A stretch of DNA of 9,429 nt from Planctomycetota bacterium (GTDB taxonomy: Bacteria; Planctomycetota; Phycisphaerae; Sedimentisphaerales; Anaerobacaceae), in assembly GCA_026386835.1 (NCBI GenBank), contig JAPLMV010000230.1, positions 1 through 9,429 on the forward strand. Direction: 5' to 3'. Position 1 is the stretch's first letter. Each line of letters starts with the position of its first letter. Positions 6,662 to 9,429 of the stretch are shown piece after piece. Both the position numbers and the translations under genes were made by a program. The notes below the pieces were generated by a model. The model saw only the letters and a list, made by a program, of their open reading frames with translations, was not told where the DNA came from and searched no databases.

Positions 6662-6677
6662 CTCTCAGAAAGGGATA

Positions 6678-7664
6678 ATGGCCGACAAGATTGGAATTTT
6701 GTTTACGTGCATAGGCAGAAGGGTCTCTTTGCTCAACAGCTTTCGCACTGCCGCAAAGCAGCTTGGAATAAAAGCAGTATTTTACGGCACTGACACCACG
6801 GTACTAAGTTCCGCAACGCAGTTATGCGATAAGGGATTTGTCGTCAAGCCGACCGTACACGCAGGTTATATCAGACAACTGCTTTCAATCGTCAAAACCA
6901 ACAAAATAAAACTGCTTGTACCGACCGTCGATTTGGATTTGAAAGTTCTCGCTGAAAACAAGGCAAAATTTGCGGCAGCGGGTTGCTGTGTACTTGTCTC
7001 AAAACAGAACGTGGTTAATATCTGTCAGGACAAGAGAAAGACATTTAGTTTTCTGGTCAAAAATGGTTTTGACACTCCGCTGACAATGAGCGCCAGCATG
7101 GCCCTGTCAAAAAAGAATCTCAATCTGCCTTGTTTTCTTAAACCATGGGATGGCTATGCCAGCAAAGGAAACGCTGTGGTTAAGAATCGCAGGGAACTGG
7201 AGGTATTTTCCAAAAGGATACCCAACTGCATCGTGCAGGAACTTATAAAAGGCACCGAATACACGTGTGATGTATATGTTGATTTTGCAATGAAAGTCCG
7301 CTGTGTAGTTCCAAGAAAACGCATCGAAATAAGGTCCGGCGAGGTAAGCAAAGGCCAAGTGGTTAAAAATACCGGCATTATGACTGAAGCCGCAAAGCTG
7401 GTCGAAAAACTCGGTGCAGGTCCAGGAGTTATAACTTTGCAATTGTTTTTGACAGGGGAAGGAAAAATAAAATTTATCGAAGTAAATCCGCGTTTTGGAG
7501 GCGGAGCGCCTCTGTCAATCAAAGCCGGTGCGACCTTTCCAAAATGGCTCCTTCAGGAATTGCTGGGGATAAAAACGAATATTCGTTTTGGCGGCTTCAA
7601 AAACAATTTAATTATGCTCCGCTATGACAGCGAAGTCTGGCTGAACCCTCACCATGATTTATAG
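6678..7664 (+). CDS. ATP-grasp family carboxylate-amine ligase-like protein (CarB/PylC-like)
   Basis: A 328-residue ATP-grasp enzyme; the family joins a carboxylate, via an acyl-phosphate, to an amine or other nucleophile. A Rossmann-like pre-ATP-grasp domain comes first (ILFTCIGRRVSLLNSF, GTDTT, VPTVDLDLKVL). The ATP-grasp domain includes FLKPWDGYASKG (K155), QELIKGTEYTCDVY (E188), and the metal-binding FIEVNPRFGGG (E268, N270). It resembles the carbamoyl-phosphate-synthase-like ATP-grasp proteins often found in surface-polysaccharide clusters, but its substrate cannot be read from the sequence. The short C-terminus (WLNPHHDL) looks complete. The Shine-Dalgarno AAAGGG lies 3 nt before the ATG. 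It is the first gene of the rightward transcript, 41 nt before the WecA-like gene. Because the facing operon makes uronic acids, acting on a uronate carboxyl group (amide formation) is a reasonable inference, not a demonstrated one. Confidence 0.85.
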   Translation: MADKIGILFTCIGRRVSLLNSFRTAAKQLGIKAVFYGTDTTVLSSATQLCDKGFVVKPTVHAGYIRQLLSIVKTNKIKLLVPTVDLDLKVLAENKAKFAAAGCCVLVSKQNVVNICQDKRKTFSFLVKNGFDTPLTMSASMALSKKNLNLPCFLKPWDGYASKGNAVVKNRRELEVFSKRIPNCIVQELIKGTEYTCDVYVDFAMKVRCVVPRKRIEIRSGEVSKGQVVKNTGIMTEAAKLVEKLGAGPGVITLQLFLTGEGKIKFIEVNPRFGGGAPLSIKAGATFPKWLLQELLGIKTNIRFGGFKNNLIMLRYDSEVWLNPHHDL

Positions 7665-7705
7665 ACTGCCGAAGCAGACAAAGTTTTGATAAGAAGAGAA
7701 TACAA

Positions 7706-8857
7706 ATGATTTTCAATAAAATAATCGGACCAGCAAACCCCATCTCATGGGCATTGCAATTCTGGCCGGTACTGCTCTGCTCTTTTGTTGTTTCACTGGG
7801 GGCAACCTGGCTGTGCAAAAAAATTGCCATAAGATTCGGAATTGTCGATAAGCCCGACGACCTGGTCAAAACCCACAAAGAACCGATAGCATATCTCGGC
7901 GGCGTGGGAATATTCATCGGTCTGGCAGTCGGCATCATGATCGGCATAATTTATTTGAAAGACCAAAAATTTTTCGGCACGGCATTGAAATGGCTGCTCG
8001 GAATACTGGGCGGCGGTGCGATAGCATGCGTTGTCGGACTGATTGATGATATCCTCGTTATGAAGCCGGGACAGAAAATTCTCGGCCAGATTGTGGCTGC
8101 GGTTTTTCTAATACTTGTGGGAGTTATGCCCAACCTGAGTTTAATAGCCGAGCAGGTTAATCTAACGATACCTTATAATATCGAGATAGTTCTGCAGGCA
8201 TTGGTTGTGGTATTTTTTGTGCTTGGTGCCGCTAATTCATTGAATCTTCTTGACGGGCTTGACGGGCTTTGCGGCGGGGTCACGGCGATCATTACTGTCG
8301 CACTGCTCATTTTGTCGGTACATCTGGCAACCTGGGGATCCAACGAAGTGGGCGACCCGGTGCTGATTATAGTCTGCCTCGGACTGGTGGGAGGCGTATG
8401 CGGCTTTCTGCCTTTCAACAGGTACCCAGCCAAGATTTTTATGGGCGATGCGGGAAGTATGCTGCTCGGGTTTATGGCGGCATCACTGATGCTTTTATTT
8501 TCAAAACAAATTCCCAGATGGTGGCTGGCTTCGATTGTCGTTTTTGGACTGCCGATTCTTGATACCGCTGTGGCACTTGTAAGAAGGCTGATTAATCACA
8601 GACCTTTGTTCGTTTCAGACCGCGGGCATATTTATGACCAGATGATAGACCGCGGAATACCCCTGAAAAAAACGGTTAAAATCTGCTATTTACTGGCGGG
8701 CATGTATGCACTGATAGGGCTGATGATGAGCCAGATAAGAACAAGATATGCGGCGATTGTGTATGTTATTGTTTTTCTGACTTCTGCAATTGTGGTCTGG
8801 AAAAAAGGCTACCTCAAAATGGAAGGACTCAGGGGTGCAGTTAAAAAAAAGCAGTGA
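7706..8857 (+). CDS. WecA/TagO-like polyprenyl-phosphate sugar-1-phosphate transferase (MraY/WecA family)
   Basis: A 383-residue integral membrane enzyme with about ten to eleven helices. It transfers a sugar-1-phosphate (usually GlcNAc-1-P or a relative) from UDP-sugar onto undecaprenyl phosphate, starting lipid-linked glycan assembly at the cytoplasmic face. Family motifs are intact: VGLIDDIL (D114/D115), NSLNLLDGLDGLCGG (177-191), FNRYPAKIFMGDAGS (237-251) and GLPILDTA (D286). The final loop is DRGHIYDQMIDRG (306-317) instead of the HxHHRL form of classical WecA and TagO, so only the first His is kept; this suggests a subfamily. The Shine-Dalgarno GAAGAG (7693-7698) is 7 nt before the ATG. 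It follows the ATP-grasp gene on the same strand. Its donor sugar is unknown; the leftward operon supplies uronates, so a GlcNAc or modified hexosamine donor is likely. Confidence 0.93.
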   Translation: MIFNKIIGPANPISWALQFWPVLLCSFVVSLGATWLCKKIAIRFGIVDKPDDLVKTHKEPIAYLGGVGIFIGLAVGIMIGIIYLKDQKFFGTALKWLLGILGGGAIACVVGLIDDILVMKPGQKILGQIVAAVFLILVGVMPNLSLIAEQVNLTIPYNIEIVLQALVVVFFVLGAANSLNLLDGLDGLCGGVTAIITVALLILSVHLATWGSNEVGDPVLIIVCLGLVGGVCGFLPFNRYPAKIFMGDAGSMLLGFMAASLMLLFSKQIPRWWLASIVVFGLPILDTAVALVRRLINHRPLFVSDRGHIYDQMIDRGIPLKKTVKICYLLAGMYALIGLMMSQIRTRYAAIVYVIVFLTSAIVVWKKGYLKMEGLRGAVKKKQ

Positions 8858-8930
8858 CAAGACCGCGGTTCTTATTGCCTGGTCTATTTCGTCGCAACTC
8901 ATGGGAAAAGAGTTTGATGTAAAAAGATAA
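8835..8930 (+). CDS. Possible 31-residue ORF linking the WecA-like and PLD-like genes
   Basis: A GTG-started frame of 31 codons overlaps the end of the WecA-like gene by 23 nt and ends with TAA sharing its last base with the ATG of the PLD-like gene (TAATG, 8928-8932). GGAAGG (8821-8826) lies 8 nt upstream of the GTG. The predicted peptide contains DKTAVLIAWSISSQLMGK and matches nothing I know. It may be a translational-coupling leader for the PLD-like gene, which otherwise has only a poor Shine-Dalgarno (AAAAAG), or it may be chance. Confidence 0.25.
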   Translation: MQLKKSSDKTAVLIAWSISSQLMGKEFDVKR

Positions 8931-9429
8931 TGGAATTTGTAACCGACAGGGAAATTTACGAAAAGGTAATTTGCGGCCTCGTGCCGGTGGCAAAACAGTT
9001 TGTGTGGCTGGCTACCGCGGACCTCAAGGATATGTACGTTGATAAGAATAGAAAACGAGTGCCGTTCCTTGAGGTACTCTCCGATTTGGCGGCAAAGAAG
9101 GTCGAAGTCAGGTTATTGCATTCAAAAGAGCCAGGTCCCAATTTCCGAAGGGATTTCGACAGGTATCCGAACCTGGCAAAAGGAATCGAACAGATACTTT
9201 GTCCAAGGGTGCATTTTAAATGCGTAATTGTTGACGGAAAATCGGCATACACCGGAAGCGCAAATATTACAGGCGCTGGAATCGGAGCAAAAAGCATAAA
9301 TAAAAGAAACTTCGAGTCGGGATTTATTACCAGAGACGAAAAACTAGTTGCCATGATTATGGAGCAGTTCGACAATGTCTGGTGTGGGTCGCACTGCAGA
9401 CCGTGCGGCAGAAAAGAGTTTTGTGCGGA
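8930..9429 (+). CDS. Phospholipase D-superfamily (HKD) protein, 3' end outside window
   Basis: An open frame of at least 166 residues runs off the right edge. It starts MEFVTDREIYEKVI after an in-frame TGA at 8915. The HKD signature is complete: H95-F-K97-x4-D102-x6-G109-S110-x-N112 (HFKCVIVDGKSAYTGSAN), the active site of PLD-superfamily phosphodiesterases, which use the His as nucleophile on phosphodiester bonds of lipids, DNA or other substrates. Only one HKD motif is visible, so it would act as a dimer like the Nuc-type nucleases unless another lies beyond the edge. After the domain comes a Cys-rich tail, WCGSHCRPCGRKEFCA (C152, C156, C159, C165), which could bind zinc or an iron-sulfur cluster. 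Coupling to the preceding frame is possible (TAATG). There is no signal peptide, so it is probably cytosolic. The substrate is unknown; nuclease and phospholipid enzyme are both possible. Confidence 0.82.
   Translation, partial: MEFVTDREIYEKVICGLVPVAKQFVWLATADLKDMYVDKNRKRVPFLEVLSDLAAKKVEVRLLHSKEPGPNFRRDFDRYPNLAKGIEQILCPRVHFKCVIVDGKSAYTGSANITGAGIGAKSINKRNFESGFITRDEKLVAMIMEQFDNVWCGSHCRPCGRKEFCA

Larger units (their letters stand above)
6387..6677. other. Divergent intergenic control region
   Basis: This 291-bp AT-rich gap separates the leftward operon from the rightward genes. It contains one promoter per strand, three copies of a TCGACC-type motif, two copies of TACCGTTTT (6556-6564 and 6653-6661), a tandem ACCGTACCGT (6552-6561), a hairpin with a T-run in the rightward leader (6635-6661), and a small inverted repeat GAATTT/AAATTC (6401-6417) just upstream of the first leftward Shine-Dalgarno. 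I see no coding sequence in it. Confidence 0.8.

Noticed and set aside
7666..7677. CTGC-CGAA-GCAG hairpin after the ATP-grasp gene as a terminator
   Set aside because: The stem is only four pairs with no adjacent T-run, and the next gene on the same strand begins 41 nt after the stop.
8843..8855. Run of eight A followed by G (A AAA AAG heptamer) near the end of the WecA-like gene, as a programmed frameshift
   Set aside because: It matches a -1 slippery site, but the -1 frame product is a short basic peptide without any domain, no stimulatory structure is evident, and the normal stop is four codons away. Chance in an AT-rich Lys-coding tail is simpler.
8859..8873. AAGACCGCGGTTCTT near-palindrome after the WecA-like gene as a terminator
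   Set aside because: The centre cannot form a proper loop and no T-run follows.
8956..9375. 139-residue open frame on the minus strand
   Set aside because: It lies antisense to the PLD-superfamily gene, which has a complete catalytic motif; the antisense peptide shows no recognisable domain.

Overview
This window reads as a bacterial chromosome segment, most likely from a planctomycete, possibly of the Phycisphaerae/Sedimentisphaerales type. The lineage is inferred from three things: the NusG paralogue has an N-terminal extension ahead of its NGN domain, the WecA-like transferase carries an HIYDQMIDRG-type C-terminal motif, and uvrC carries an AT-rich palindromic in-frame insert. No rRNA or marker gene is present to confirm it.

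Layout. (1) Positions 1-668 (+) hold the 3' end of uvrC (nucleotide excision repair), cut by the window's left edge. (2) Positions 694-6386 (-) form a tight six-gene operon read right to left: UDP-N-acetylhexosamine 6-dehydrogenase (WbpA type), DegT/WbpE-type PLP aminotransferase, NusG/RfaH/LoaP-like antiterminator, UDP-glucose 6-dehydrogenase, a small four-helix membrane protein, and a UDP-glucuronate 4-epimerase-like SDR. Gaps are only about 11-36 nt. (3) Positions 6387-6677 are a divergent control region with a near-consensus sigma70-type promoter on each strand (both with 17-nt spacers), repeated TCGACC-type motifs, and a GC-rich hairpin followed by a short T-run in the rightward leader. 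(4) Positions 6678-9429 (+) carry an ATP-grasp enzyme, a WecA/TagO-like polyprenyl-phosphate sugar-1-phosphate transferase, and a PLD-superfamily (HKD) protein that runs off the right edge. A possible 31-codon ORF links the last two.

How the genes fit together. The leftward operon makes activated acidic and amino sugars: UDP-GlcA, then probably UDP-GalA, plus a UDP-HexNAcA branch and an aminated sugar. The rightward set supplies the membrane enzyme that loads the first sugar phosphate onto a polyprenyl carrier, plus two accessory enzymes. Together this is the edge of an exopolysaccharide, capsule or O-antigen-like locus. Glycosyltransferases, flippase, polymerase and export genes are not in the window and presumably lie to the right. 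A NusG paralogue inside such an operon is the known arrangement for operon-specific processive antitermination, and the leader hairpin is a candidate site for it. No tRNA, rRNA, CRISPR array, insertion sequence or transposase was seen.
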